Assembly (NCBI GenBank): GCA_001630475.1
Contig: KV419441.1
Location: 143,064-207,063, forward strand
Direction: 5' to 3'
From: Sistotremastrum niveocremeum HHB9708
Taxonomy: Eukaryota > Basidiomycota > Agaricomycetes > Sistotremastrales > Sistotremastraceae
Length of the DNA: 64,000 bases
Every line of letters begins with the position of its first letter. The first letter of the stretch is position 1. Of this stretch, positions 22,383 to 34,980 are shown piece after piece. A program made the position numbers and the translations under genes. The notes under the pieces were generated by a model that searched no databases, was not told the origin of the DNA, and saw only the letters and a list, made by a program, of their open reading frames with translations.

Positions 22383-25300
22383 ATGGCGCCCCAATCGCCT
22401 ACAATCTCCATTCCTAAGAAGACAACCGAAGAGGTCGACTGGACGACGCCCATCCAGTCCTTGATCGCTCAGTCGTATGGCGAACGACCGGATAACTATG
22501 CCCAGGAATGTGTGAACTTGCAAAAGTGTCGTCAGGACGCTGTTAGAGGTGCTGGAAGCGACATGACCGGTATGCCATATATCTCTCAAACCACTATTGA
22601 TTCAGACTGACAATATTGGTGACATGATGTAGGTAGGGATCTGCTCTACAAGTACTTCGGTCAGCTCGAACTATTGGAACTGCGATTCTCTGAAATACGC
22701 GTTCCGTTTCCGTGGCATGACGCCTTCACGAACAAGTTGACGACCCAGACGTCATTAGCATTCGAGAAGGCCTCAATTATATTCCAAATAGCATCAACGC
22801 ACTCATCCATCGCCTCTGCTCAGAATCGATCGGACCCCGAGGGCCTAAAGAGAGCGTTCCATTACTTCAGGACGTGCGCAGGGATGTTGACCTACATCAA
22901 CGATAATTTCCTTCATGCCCCTTCGACGGACTTGAGTAGAGAAGTCGTCAAGTTTCTTGTCGGCATTATGCTGGCTCAGGCTACGGAGGTCTTCTTCGAC
23001 AAATGTGTAGATGAGAAGAAAGGGAATGCCCTGGTCGCGAAAGTCGCCGCGCAGGCTGCGTTCCTTTACGGCGGTTTGAATGAAGAAGTCAAAGAGTTTA
23101 TGGGGAAGGGCATCTTTGATAGGAATTGGGTTACGCTGATCCAGGTTTGGTTTCTTCTCTCTAGCGAAACTCAAAGTATTGACCTATCTGTAGGTCAAAG
23201 CGAAATATTTTACATCCCTCATGCATCACTATCGCGCTCTCGCAGATGATACAGCGGGCCGACACGGCGATGCACTCGTGCGATTCCAAATCGCTGAAAC
23301 CAATGCAAAAGAAGCCAATCGATCGGCCAACACTCTCACTTCCTACTTCGTTACTGGTCTCTCGCCCACACTCCCCAGCGATGCGGCATCATCCATGCTC
23401 GAGCTCACGAAAACTCATCTCGCCTTATGCACTGAACGAAAGACTACGGCACAAAAAGACAACGATCTGATCTATAACGCCGTCTTACCTTCCGAGAGCA
23501 CGCTACCCGCGGTTGACAAGCTCTCTGTCGCTACCGCGATCCCCATCCAAGAAGTCTACGGCACGCCCGACGTTCAGAAAACAATCGGCCCCGACCTCTT
23601 CGCCCGTCTCATCCCTCTGAGCGTCCACGAAGGCGCATCGGTTTATTCTGAAGAGAAAGCCAAGCTAGTCCGCGGCGAAGTCGAAAAGGCCGATATAGCC
23701 GACGAGGAGGTTAAAGCTTCGCTCGTCTCGATCGGCGTGAAAGAGGGACTGGGGAGGTTCAGGGAGATGGTCGAGAACATGGATGACATCGACCCCGTAC
23801 CGCCGATTGTGAGGAAATGGAAAGAAGAGATCGATATCGGGGAGATTGAGAGGCAGTTAAGAGAACTGGAAAGGCTAAGAGAAGGTGTTCGGGGGGAGCT
23901 CGAAGGTGTCAAAGGAGAGCTAGAAGTGGAGAGCAGAGAATGTGAGATGATGAGGGTCAAATATGAACACCTTTGGACGCAGGAGCCTTCCGCACCCCTT
24001 ACAAAATCATTACGACAGGATCTCAAGTCTCATCTCTCGGCTTTGGAACAGGCTTATTCTTCGGACCGACAAGTCGTTGCACTCTGGGAGAGCGTGCGGG
24101 GCGATATTGGGATCTTGTGTTCGGATAGCATTGATGGACTCTTCGTTATGAAGGGGAGTGGGGAGAGTGCGGGTGTTGTTAAGGATCTCCTGGACGCGGA
24201 CGTTGGTGGAGATGAAGAAGAAAGGAAGAGGATTGCCGACGTCGTCAAAGAGATCGACGAGCGCCTTGGAAGGATCAACAAACTTGGGAGAGAGAGGAAT
24301 GAGACTTTGAAGGATCTTAAAGAAAAAGTACGTTCCGCCCTTTCATTGATAGACGTTCATTAACGAGTGGTCCAGGTTCAATCAGATGACGTCTCGCATA
24401 TTCTTCTACTGAATCGTCGCGGTCAATCTGTCGACTCAAGTCTCTTTGCGGCAGAACTAGAGAAGTTCCGACCGTACCAACAAAGAATAGCGCTGTCCGT
24501 TGCGTCACAGCAATCTACCATACAAGAAGTCGCTACGTTGTGGAAAGGACTCAAGGATGTCGCATCGAGAGGTGCAGGAGCTAAAAAATGGGAAGAGAGA
24601 GAAAGGAAGAAGATGGAGGTCGTCAAGAGATTTGCGAGAGCTCGAGACGGGTGGATGGAAGTTAAAGAAGGATTGGCGTAAGTTTTCGTACCACCTTTGC
24701 GTCCCTTTTCTGACCGCGTTCTATAGGAAAGGCCTACAATTCTATCGCGACCTGAGTGATCTCTCTAACTCGCTGAGAAGATCAATCACGAGCTTCATTA
24801 CCGGCCGCAAGGTCGAGCGAGATGGGCTCATCGCCAATGCCGATACTCAACAACGACTTGCTGCCATATCGCCTTCGCGCTCGCCTAACTTAAGTTCTAG
24901 AGGTCAAGATCTGGACGGAGTGATGAGCAAGCTTTCATTAGGTACATCAACTCCGACAGGTTCTAGATGGTCAGACCCCTCGCGACCTCCGTTACCGCCA
25001 CCGCCTCCTCCCCAACTCTCTTACTCAAACCCTTTGCCCCCGAGTTCGCAAAATTCATCACCTTATCCCCCACCTCCGCCGCCGCCGAGACAATCTTCCT
25101 ATTCCTCCCCTGTCCAACCTACGTCCACAGGATACTCTTCGCCTTCATTGCCGCCACCTCCGCCCCCAGCACCCCCAAGGGATCCGTACGCAAGTCTATT
25201 TTCAACCCCGGGCCTGTCGAATCAATTTTCCCTCGATTCGCCTCAGCCTTCCGTACCACAGTCGCAACCGTCGCAATATGGACACTCACAGCCTCAGCAG

Positions 25301-25639
25301 AGTCAATATTCGTATCAGTCTTATCCTCCACCACCGCCCCAGCCTCCTAGGCAGCAGACACTGAACACAGGCGCGAGTTCATGGATGCAGCAGCAGCAGT
25401 CGCCACTCTATCGACAAGATCAAGTGTCATCGCCTTCAGGGCAGCAGAGCCCATATCCGCCGCCTCCACCATCTGGAGGACCCGGGTATGGGTCATACGG
25501 GCAGCAACCACCACAATTTCAACAACCTGGCCAGAACCAGATGTATCAGCCGTACCCTCCGCCTCCACCGCAACCGCAGAACACTCAAAGCAGCCAGAAC
25601 CAACAGGCCTGGGGTCAGTACGGTGGATACGGCCGATGA
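22383..25639 (+). CDS. BRO1: BRO1-domain ESCRT-associated protein (Bro1/ALIX family)
   Basis: Bro1 binds the ESCRT-III subunit Snf7 on endosomes and recruits the deubiquitinase Doa4 during multivesicular-body sorting. Exons 22383-22569, 22633-23144, 23194-24327, 24376-24677 and 24727-25639 join in frame to 1015 residues. The boomerang-shaped BRO1 domain occupies about residues 1-390, with [24 protein letters not shown] and later [22 protein letters not shown]-shaped coiled-coil region follows (about 390-720, for example [20 protein letters not shown]). The last 250 residues are Pro/Gln/Ser/Tyr-rich with repeated PYPPPPP and YPPPPPQP runs. The related pH-signalling protein Rim20/PalA also has a BRO1 domain; the long proline-rich tail favours Bro1, but I cannot fully exclude Rim20. 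Confidence 0.9.
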
Positions 25640-25988
25640 TGAAACTTGGATTTCGCCATCCAAGATATTGTAGAACTGACGAAAGGTTTAATTATTAGAT
25701 CGAAATTGTAGCAGCAACGAATACAGCCTGTATTTTCTCACTCTATGAGCATCAGAATGTATTTGTACTAAGTGCATCTACTAAGCGACCCGATTAGATC
25801 TGATGCAATTATATGCGGCTACGATGAGAGCATCAGGGGAGAGCAAACATGACCAAATACTGCTCCTCCCAAATCGCTCAAATACGCTTTCCCGCGACAC
25901 TGACAAACTCGTGCCGTCCATAGCACCGCGGTTAGTCTGCTCGCCTTGGGGAAACGAGCACTCCAGAACTAACAAGAAACAGGCAATA
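25640..25988. other. Intergenic region BRO1-LDB17
   Basis: 349 bases with no gene seen. An open frame from 25803 runs through the start of the next gene but is out of its frame. Confidence 0.4.
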
Positions 25989-28415
25989 ATGGATATCGGA
26001 ATCGTGTATCATATTGAGAATGCTCACCAATTCTGGTCTGGTGCGTGTCAGCTCGGTCGTGTCTTATTGTCGACTTCTCATATGGTTGTATCGAGTATAG
26101 AGTTAGACGATATGTTACGCATTCCCCATCCAGCCACGTTGTCGCTTTTGGACGGCACACTTTTACGTTTCGTCGAGTTCTGTGCTGCTCATCATGGTAT
26201 CTCAGCTTGGCACTTTCAATCATATTCTTAAGACTAATGAAGTGACATAGAGAAGTATCTGCAAGCTCAGATTCAGCTTGAGCATGCTTGCAACCTCCTT
26301 CTCGACTCCGAACTCTTTGCATTTCATTCGGACAGGATGACAGAAATCCTGATGGAGGAGGCGTCCACAAATACAGATCCGCACGCCCAGCTCATTCTTC
26401 ACAAAATCCTCCTTTCTTATGGCCATCGACATCCCTCCTTTTTACGATCGAACAGAGCCTGGAATAGGCTGATCCCATTGCTTATCGACCACCTACTCGT
26501 CGACTTCGATCCGAATGACGAGGACCATCATATTGCTAGGGTTACGGCGACCATGAGTTCAGGCAGCGCAACCAGTAGCTCCCATGGTCATTCACATTCT
26601 GGGTCCCGGAGTATGATAGGGGTGCCGATCGAGGCGAAGTTGAGGCTGTTGAGCGTTGGAATGCTTTATGAAGTGTGTCGTGTGAGAAAGTTCGACGTGA
26701 ATGATTTACGTGAGTGCTTGCTATACTCATTGCGAACCAACCGCTCACCATAGACTTTAGGGATATTTGACGATCGTTTTGTGGAGCATTTGTTCGATCT
26801 TGTTGAGAGAACGCGCGATATGAGGGATGAGACCTTCAATTATGCTGCCATCAAGCTTCTGGTACGAACTTCTCTTACTCAGAGAGGGTTAGTGACCAAT
26901 CTCTGCATCTCTCAGATTGCCCTCAACGAACAATTCATGTTGGCAGTGGCCTCCGCTGCCACGAAGACCAAATCTCCACAGAAGCACGCTTCTCATGTTC
27001 ACTCCCACCATTCCGATCAAGCAGCCAAGTCTCGTAATCTCGTTCTCATTGTACTTGTGCAACGATTGCATACATGCCCTACATTCGGAGAAAACATCAT
27101 TTTCATGCTGAACCGTACCTCATCCTCCACTCCCGAAGGCGTTTCCCTTCAACTGCTCATATTGAAGCTCCTGTATCTTCTTTTTACGACCCCCGCCACC
27201 TCTCATTACTTCTACACCAACGATCTCCGCGTTCTCGTCGACGTATTCATACGGGAAATATCGGATCTAGGCGATGAGCACGACTCCCTGAGACATACGT
27301 ACCTGCGTGTCCTACATCCACTTCTGACGAATACTCAGCTCAAAGAAGCGCCTTATAAAAGCGCTCAGGTATTGAGGCTTTTAGAAGGTTTAGTGGGTGG
27401 CGGGAACTACAGGGAGGTCAGCCAGACAACGAAGCGGCTAGTCGAACGATGTTTAGGCGGCGAGTGGTGCATACAACTGAAGAGACAGAGAGAAGGTGAC
27501 GTCAGTCCTACGAGTAGTGTTACGACCAGTGGAAGTTCGCAAGGCGATAATGAGGGCGAGAGTGCACCTTCGCTCAGCAGGAGCGATTTTTTGGTCCGCC
27601 AGCCCTCTTCAGCGTCAGGAAAAGATCGTACCTTACGTTCTACGAGAAGCGTCGGCGAACTCAAGAAAACACCATCATCCTCATACGCTCATCCTCCGCT
27701 TCCCTCTACATCTGCGAAATCGAACACCATTCCTCCCATTCCCAGGAATGTGGCGGTGGAGACGTTACAGCGAAATATCAACAATAATGAGAGCTCGACG
27801 AGTCTGGCGGCGTTGTCAACTACACGAGGACCTATACCGGTCTCGCCGCCCCTTCCTCCCCTCAAGACCTCAGTTTCAGACAAGCATACTATCCGTCAAC
27901 GACAGTCGCAAGATCTGCTATCGGAATCACCTACCTCACCTCGAAGTCCACGGAGTCCCTTGGAATATGCCATGAAAGGAGATAGAACCATATCTACCGG
28001 TATGGCTGGTGAGGTTATCGTCGCCTCTGATGCCAGTCCGCCAGAGTTGTACGTAACGACACCGACCACGCCCGAAATCGAAAGCTCTGTCCCTATACTC
28101 AGATCTCAGACTGCAGATGGCCGATCTCAGTCCACGCCCAATCTCATGCATCCCATGACCTCCTCTCTTCCATCATCGTCACCACTGGGCTCGAACTCCA
28201 CAAATAACAGCTCGAGTCACATTAACGCGAATGGGGTATCGACGAAGTCGAAGAAACTTGCGCCGCCAGCACCCCCGCGACGACGAAAGCCGCCTGCAGT
28301 GCCTGTTCGAAATCGACCGAATCTTAACGGAGACGGGAGTGCCAGTGCCAGTGCACGATCTTCGACAAGTTCGTTAGGCATTGGAGGTCCAGGAGCACAA
28401 CGGGCTGTCACTTGA
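25989..28415 (+). CDS. LDB17: SPIN90/Ldb17-family actin regulator
   Basis: Family members (budding yeast Ldb17, fission yeast Dip1, animal SPIN90) act at endocytic actin patches and, for Dip1 and SPIN90, activate the Arp2/3 complex without a pre-existing filament. Exons 25989-26040, 26101-26196, 26251-26709, 26761-26861 and 26916-28415 join in frame to 735 residues. The helical leucine-rich domain covers about residues 60-440: QLILHKILLSYGHRHPSFLR, then FNYAAIKLL joined by splicing to IALNEQFMLA, then LILKLLYLLFTTPATSHYFY and DLRVLVDVFIREI. The C-terminal 290 residues are Ser/Pro-rich and disordered, ending in proline motifs LAPPAPPRRRKPPAVPVR that could bind SH3 domains. A His/Ser-rich loop (SSSHGHSHSGSRS) interrupts the first half. 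The gene looks intact. Confidence 0.88.
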
Positions 28416-29124
28416 GTTTCAGTAGAGCCTCAGAATATGGGTCTGTTTGGTTTAGATTTTGTTGCATCAGCGCAAGGAGAGCACTCCTAGGTGCATGTAC
28501 TGCGATGAACAGAGGTTGAGATTACTTCCGGCGCTATAGGTGGTACTGCCACGGACGCTCAGTAATTAGTCGCATATGCTTTTACGCTCTCGTTTTGCCT
28601 TCTGTAGCTTATAGTTTTCGTTTCGAGCATGATTTTCGATCAATTTGCGGTTTCTGAATTGCAAAGTGCCCATGTTCTCAGTCGCAGCTCTCATGGATAG
28701 TTGCAGATATCGATACTAAGATGTACACAACAATTCCGTTGAGTCGAGCGCAACGTTTGCAACTCTCGCGAGCTCGATCAGGATATTTGACTGCAGCGTC
28801 CTGCGCCGAACTTCCGCACAAGATGTTCCAAATACAGGACGATATCGTATTCTGCCTATCTTGATCAGGAGGCGATTTCAGCGTCTGCCATGAGAAATCG
28901 CTGTCCAAATGCAACCACGATCACGAGTGACGGGCAAATGTGTACATAGCTATCCCGAAATTCCCCTCGAGATCGAAGGTAAGAGATGTGAAGAGGTAGC
29001 AGTATCCCTCGAGTCTGAGACACCGAATCTCTTTCCTCTGGAGACTGGTATAGGTGCATTCTGACCGAAGGGAATAGTTGCCCCAAAGCAGGAGGTCACC
29101 GCCCGACTCACCAGTTCACCAGCC
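28416..29124. other. No recognisable gene
   Basis: 3' flank of LDB17 followed by unassigned sequence up to the edge of family C copy C2. Confidence 0.4.
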
Positions 29125-29785
29125 AGCAAACGACAAACATACTCTCCCCGAAGGGACAAGATAAGGTCGTTATGAAGCGCGTCCGGCACCCCTGCTGACA
29201 ACAACTCATCGCAACAACCAGCGAACGGTAAACATACTCTCTCCGAAGAGACAAGATAAGGCCGTCATGAAGCGCATCGGGCACCTCTGCTGATTGTGGA
29301 TGAGCTGATAGCTCTGTTTCGAAGAACGAGCGCCTATTACGGGATGACCTTGCGGCCATCACGGGGTGAACATGATGAGAGAACGGGACAAGGAAGAGGA
29401 GCAAGAGCAGCGGGATTATATGGCCAAAAATTCGGTTTTCAATCTCCGGGAGCGTCTGAATCGAGGACATTGTTGAACGCAGTAGCAACGACTCGTTGAA
29501 GCGGAAGAATATATTTGTTGGAGAGGCTAGAAAAGACGAGAATGAGCAAGCCCACGATGACGGGTTTGGGCAGCCTACATGTAGAGCGGCTCGAGGTCGA
29601 CGCCTCTCCGAACTCGCGAATGTAGCCGAAGTCCGGACCCCTTGTTGGTACCGAGTCAACCGAATTTCCAGAGCTATTTCCAGGCAGCCACAACTCGCGA
29701 CCGGTCTCTTTCCCTCCTCCACAGTGAACTTCTCTCTTCAGAATTGGAAGCCTTCTGTTATTCGATGAAGCCGGGCTTGATAGCG

Positions 29786-30613
29786 GAGGCCGTCGCGACT
29801 GACAGATGGAAAGCCCGCCGGACTCAGAGTGCAGCTTCATAGAGGGAAGACGAGTATGGCTCTACCCAAGCACCGCACCCAAGACAGTATATGGGAGGGG
29901 CGAATGGGAAGATAGGTCTCTGCACCCGATGGGGTGTGTCTCGCTGACCGGGCCCAGTCAACGAGACACATCCCATCGGTGCACATCACGGCTGGGGACG
30001 CCCACAGAGGAGGGTACCCATGAACGCTTGCGGCGCACCGTTGATGCTTCCTCGCTGTCATGAGCTCGCGTGCCATTCGTAGTCTGTCTTGCACAGAGTC
30101 CCAGTCCCTGCCGAAGCAGAGACTGCGCTTGCATACTCGACGAGATACGATGGTTGTTCCGAGGAACAGCTGCTGTTTCGACGACCTAAGCCGTCGACTT
30201 GATGAGTGGAGGGAGACGAAGAGAGGAAATAGCCGAGGAGGAGGCAGGATTATATAGACAATTTTGACGCTCGGATTTCGCGGAATAGAGACCTGAGGAC
30301 AAGGGCTCGAAATAGCACAGTATTGCAGTTGAATTGGTACGAGAGTGTCTCGACAGTAGCACCGTAGCAACGTAGAAGTGGTCGCAAGAGTAAAGCAGCG
30401 GAAGCAGAGTCGGACGTTCGGATGTCATTCTGGCTTTGTTCCAATTCTTCCAAGAATTATTCATTTAGCAGCTCGACCGACTCTCTTCAGGCGCTGTTCC
30501 CTTCCATCTGGGGAACTCAAATGAAGTGGTTTCTTCCAGGCTGCTCTTTTCAAGAATTTAACATTCGACTCATTGCGCTGCGAATCTGCCGTTGGGTCAT
30601 AACCACTGCTGCT
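29786..30613 (-). mobile_element. Family A leader segment inserted into family C copy C2
   Basis: The uninterrupted order in C3 is GATAGCGGAGCTTCAATCC. In C2 the same sequence is broken after GATAGCGGAG and resumes with GCGGAGCTGCAATCC, so GCGGAG flanks the insert on both sides like a six-base target duplication. The insert contains the family A hairpins (29928-29977 and 30177-30198), a TATA-like TATATAGA at 30252-30259 read on the opposite strand, and upstream motifs such as CGGAAGCAG. The distal gene part of family A is missing. Whether the ends are true element ends is not shown, because other A copies do not share them. Confidence 0.55.
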
Positions 30614-30723
30614 GCGGAGCTGCAATCCTGAATATCTGTCACATATACCACCAGCGTCGGGTCGGATTGTTCTCCGGTGCTTCGTTCCTGCAGTCATGGT
30701 CGCAAGACCATCCTGTAGGCTCC

Positions 30724-31045
30724 CAGCTCGGTCGGCGTGTCAGGCGCTTTAACAGTTCTCCCGTCTCCTCTCATGTCTTCGCAAGGAGATGTGCGAGGCC
30801 GGGAAACTGACCGTCAGTCTGGTGGAGGCTCCCTGATCTCCAGCTCAAGAGCTCGGTCCGCGTGTCAGGCGCTACAATAGTCTTTCCATACCCACTCGTG
30901 CTTCGGTGCGAGTGGCGGGGGGCTGACCGCTGTCTCTTTTGCTACAGATCAGGCCCAGCTCGGTCCGCGCGTCAGTGCGCCATAACAGTCTACTCATCCC
31001 TCTCGTGTCTTGGGCACGGGAGACGAGTGACTGACCGCTGGCTGG
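30724..31045 (-). repeat. Three tandem hairpin units of family C (array in C2)
   Basis: Units start near 30724, 30850 and 30957 on the plus strand with AGCTCGGTC. The middle unit has a perfect ten-pair stem, CCACTCGTGC and GTGCGAGTGG, closed by a TTCG loop (30892-30915). The spacers match those of C1 in reverse order, so the three-unit array was already formed before the repeat spread. Confidence 0.75.
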
Positions 31046-31365
31046 TGAGTTGAGCTAAGCGAACGCCCCTTGACATTGCAAGATGTCGAGTATTGCCTCA
31101 AAAACTGGGCAAATGCGTGGCCCATGAGGTGTCGGTTTCCGCCGAAGGGTCTATCCGACAGAATTCGGCGAGTGAAGAGAGCGTTGGGGAGACTCGAAGG
31201 AGAGCGTGGCATCTTTCAATAACGGACGCGAGCCATCATGGACGGCGAGCGGTCGTGAGAGAAGTGGGAGCGGAGTGGTCACCGAAGGAGTGACTTTGAT
31301 GAGACAATGCTGTGAGTAATCTGAGTCGATATCTGCCACGAAATAGCAGAATGACCGCTAACCTC

Positions 31366-34300
31366 TGAACGTGTAGAGGGCACGTACGTCGCGACAAACG
31401 AAAGCGAACGACAGCACTCGATGTTCTATCGGTTGATGAGTCGGACGATGGATGTGCAGAGCAGGGTGACATACCAAATAGTTATCCCGACAACCTGCAG
31501 GGTATTCATCAGCGGCCTCAGTTACGTAGTTCACTAGGCCTGCCGTTGCGCAGTAGGCTGCCGGTGACTGCCAACTGATGCCCAAAAGCGTCCGATCTGA
31601 GTCATCTGACCCACACCATACAAACGCGACCCTTGAGTCGGATGCTCGATGTCGCTCAAGTCCGTTGTATGTGCGGACCGCTTGATCAGAGGACGGAAGG
31701 ACCATCATCGGGGAGGAGAACGGGCTCTTGAGCTCATGATAAGTTGCGCAAACCAGTATACTGAATATAATGATCTCGGGCATGATTGCGAGTTCGAAGA
31801 GATTTGAATCACGTTCTGGCGAATGCGGAGCGGTGTGAGGATGAGTCCAGGAAGCAAAGCTTGCGCTTATCTGCCGTAGGAGGGTCGGTCAATCCAGTGA
31901 CAAGTCACTGTCCTTGCTCTGAGTCCGTTCGAGGCGAATGGGACCGTTTTGAAGACACTCTCGTGATTCAGGGGGGTGGATCATTCATGTAGGTTGCGGT
32001 GCGATCCTGTTCGATGCAACGAGGTCGTGGACTTCACATCAATTAGATAGATTTGGAGCATATACATAGAATGGACTCACCCAGTCCGTCGGACGTTCCC
32101 TCCCTTTCTATGCAATCTCCACTGGAGTGTGCACTGATACCATCATTGGAGTACCATGATCCATTGGAGAGAATCTGGCTTCGACAACGTTATGATAGGT
32201 GGCACTGAATGGCTGGTCAGATTGTGCAAATCGGCGGAAAATGGTTTATAGACGACTTACTGGACGATACAGACCAAGAGCCGATGTAGATCCAAGCAGT
32301 GCTTTCCAGTAATATCATGTTGCTATCGATGTGGACATAGGAGTTAACTGATGCAGCGATTCGTCGGTATCGTTCAGATTTTCAGAGCGAGTCCAAATAG
32401 GATTTGGTCACGAACACCAAGAATGGCATTAATATTGAGGTAAAGCTGCGGAAGACTGTCATCCATAAAGTAGAGGATGAAAGAACGAGAAAGAGCATAC
32501 CGATTTGACGCATCCACCCATCGATCATATTCATCTAGATAGCCTCCCTAAGAGTTGAGTTGAGGCGAGCGGTTGAAGTTCGAGACCAATCCATATGGAT
32601 CGCTTGGACAGTGATGAAAGAGACTTCATCCATATGGGGTCAGAATGAACGGCGGTTCTGATAAAGATGACTGCAGAATGGCGTCGGCGCCGCCAACCAG
32701 CCTGTCGGAAACGCGACTCGGACAATCTGGTCACGACCTCCATGACCATGTCGAGTCTTCGAATTCGCCACCAGCTCAAGGGTGGTATTACGGATCCGCT
32801 AAGTGTGTCTTCATTAAGATCAGCAAATCTCTGCATAGAAACTGATGTCTAGATCAGGCAAGGGAACATCTCGAACACTCGCGTACGTTCATTAGGACGA
32901 CTTGGACAGATCAGACACTCTACACGCAATACGACGAATCCATGACTGAGAGTGAGCTCTCGTTCTTTGCGCATCTCTGCATGCACTGATGGAACGACTC
33001 TGTGGCTGTAGGCTGCACTCAAAGTTGGCGCTGCTGGATTTCTCGACGAGTCAAGTCTCATCTTCACTGGCAACCACCTTTGCGTGACTCTCGTGCGTGG
33101 CACTCTGATTTTTCATCCATGCACCTAATCAAGATGTTATCTCAGCAGACAGAATTATGTCTTGAAAGCGGTTATCGACCTCTCAAGCGACTGAACCATC
33201 GTTGAAGGAATGATCCGTCGAGTTACTGTAACGAAAATCGTACTACAATGTGAGCACCTTCTTATCATACCAACTTCGCCCTTTTGATCAACTACGGTAC
33301 AGAGCCACCAATAGTCAGCTACACAAATTTCTTCACGATCTCTCACAGGTACGCCCTCTTTCGTTCCGAATGTCCTTTGTTTTCATCCATGCAGGACATC
33401 AGTCGAATGTGCCTCCTTTGCATTGACGTTCTCTGAGGATGTTTCCCTCCATGATAGGTACGTCTTCCTCTTTGTGATTAGGTCCATTTGGCTTATGTAT
33501 GCGACGCAGTTGAAGGACGCAATATGCCAATATTTCATGCGCGATTATCACAAGACACCGTGCATTGCTCCTGATCAGACGTGTGATCACGCTTGAAGGT
33601 ATGATTATCACATATTACCTCATTATTCACGCTATTCATGTTCCCACCTAAGACAAATGCGTTCTGTACACTTGGATGTTGTATCTCAAATGGCATCGGC
33701 CATCGCGTCCAACTGTGTGAAGGAAGAGAAAGGGTCAATCGAGCCTCACTTCCAAGAACTCGCCCAGTCGTTGTATTGACGATTGGTAGTTTTCATAGAT
33801 GATCCTGCCTTCTACTCGGCTGACATGCGGGTCATTCTCCAGCGCATTCACATCGTTGTAATGCTACTTTGTCCCGTGCATCTTTATGGGATCCGTCTTG
33901 GAGAATGCGATGCCGAACTCAGTGTCATCACGGCCCTTCATTACGAGACTATGATACTATGATTCATCCAATTGTCTACAAGGGGCATGCTAAGTACGCG
34001 GAAGAGACTCGCTAGCATATAACTCCTCTTGAGAATTGCACGAAATGGAGATTTGGCCGTCTTCATTTGATGAGGTTGAGCGCTGACCTGACGGAGTTAT
34101 ATTGCGTATATTCATCGATCCCCACCGTTCGTGGAGTCGTGACAAAATCAGATGGAGGAGACCGGTCATAGACAGGATCAAGATACACCTTTCGCTCTGA
34201 GCATACGCAAGATTCTCAATGCTGCCTCGGCGCGCTAAGAGACCCAGTAGAGAGACGTGAAGACCGTGAACTACGTCGAAATGGGGTTGCAACCAAGAGA

Positions 34301-34980
34301 GCAGCGACGGAGGTTCTCAGAAAGACAAGGATGGCCAAGCATAGAAAGAATCAAAGGAAAGCCTGGGTCCACAGCGAGATCCATACTAGTAGTTCGCGCT
34401 CGAGCAGATTTGACAGATATTCGGGAAACACGAAGAGAGATCCAAAGGAGCAATTATGTAGCTTTAAATCATAGAAGTAGTTAGAATGGTTTACTTCTGC
34501 GCGCAGAAGACGACTTACAGTATTGACCACATTCAGGTACAGTGCACGGTGCACTTTCAAATTTTTGTTTTCAAATTTGTTCTTCGAGGCGGGGGGCCAG
34601 ACTAAGATCTCGGAGACACGGTACGCGGACGAAGTGGCTGCCGCAGCACTGTGGTGAGTCTTAGATTACATGGCTAAGGATGAGACGTGGAGAAGAGCTC
34701 GTTGAAGGCGCAGAGCAACAAGCGCAAATAGTTGAAATAATACCGGCAGAGACGGCAGATCACGTGGACGAAGTGTTTAGGTGAATTACGTGATGAATTC
34801 CCAGGAGGGTAGTTCCGGCAAATCCGGGCTGACCCGGCTGAGCGCTTTGCTTTACCACGTGGAACTTGGTCTCTCCACCCGGGATCTCACGTGATGCTTA
34901 CAAATGACTACAAAATCACTACAAATTGGAGTTGTAATTGTCATGCACTTTTTTTGCTTCCGATTGTAATGAGAAGCCCC
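31366..34980. other. Gene-poor, unassigned region
   Basis: About 3.6 kb without a recognisable gene. A 141-codon minus frame at 31358-31783 starts with a hydrophobic stretch (MPEIIIFSILVCATY) but overlaps the edge of C2 and has no known domain. Other frames are under about 100 codons with scattered intron-like signals. Decayed genes are possible. Confidence 0.35.

Larger units (their letters stand above)
29125..31365 (-). repeat. Family C dispersed repeat, copy C2, carrying an insertion
   Basis: Reverse-oriented match to C1. The parts are 29125-29500 (matching the right part of C1), 29500-29785 and 30614-30720 (matching the middle part), the hairpin array 30724-31045, and the residual frame region to about 31365. 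Between 29786 and 30613 lies a family A segment that is absent from C1 and C3. Homology to C1 ends near GCTAACCT at about 31360. Confidence 0.7.

Noticed and set aside
25119-25568. Antisense frames opposite the BRO1 proline-rich tail
   Set aside because: Ala/Val-rich shadows of a repetitive coding exon.
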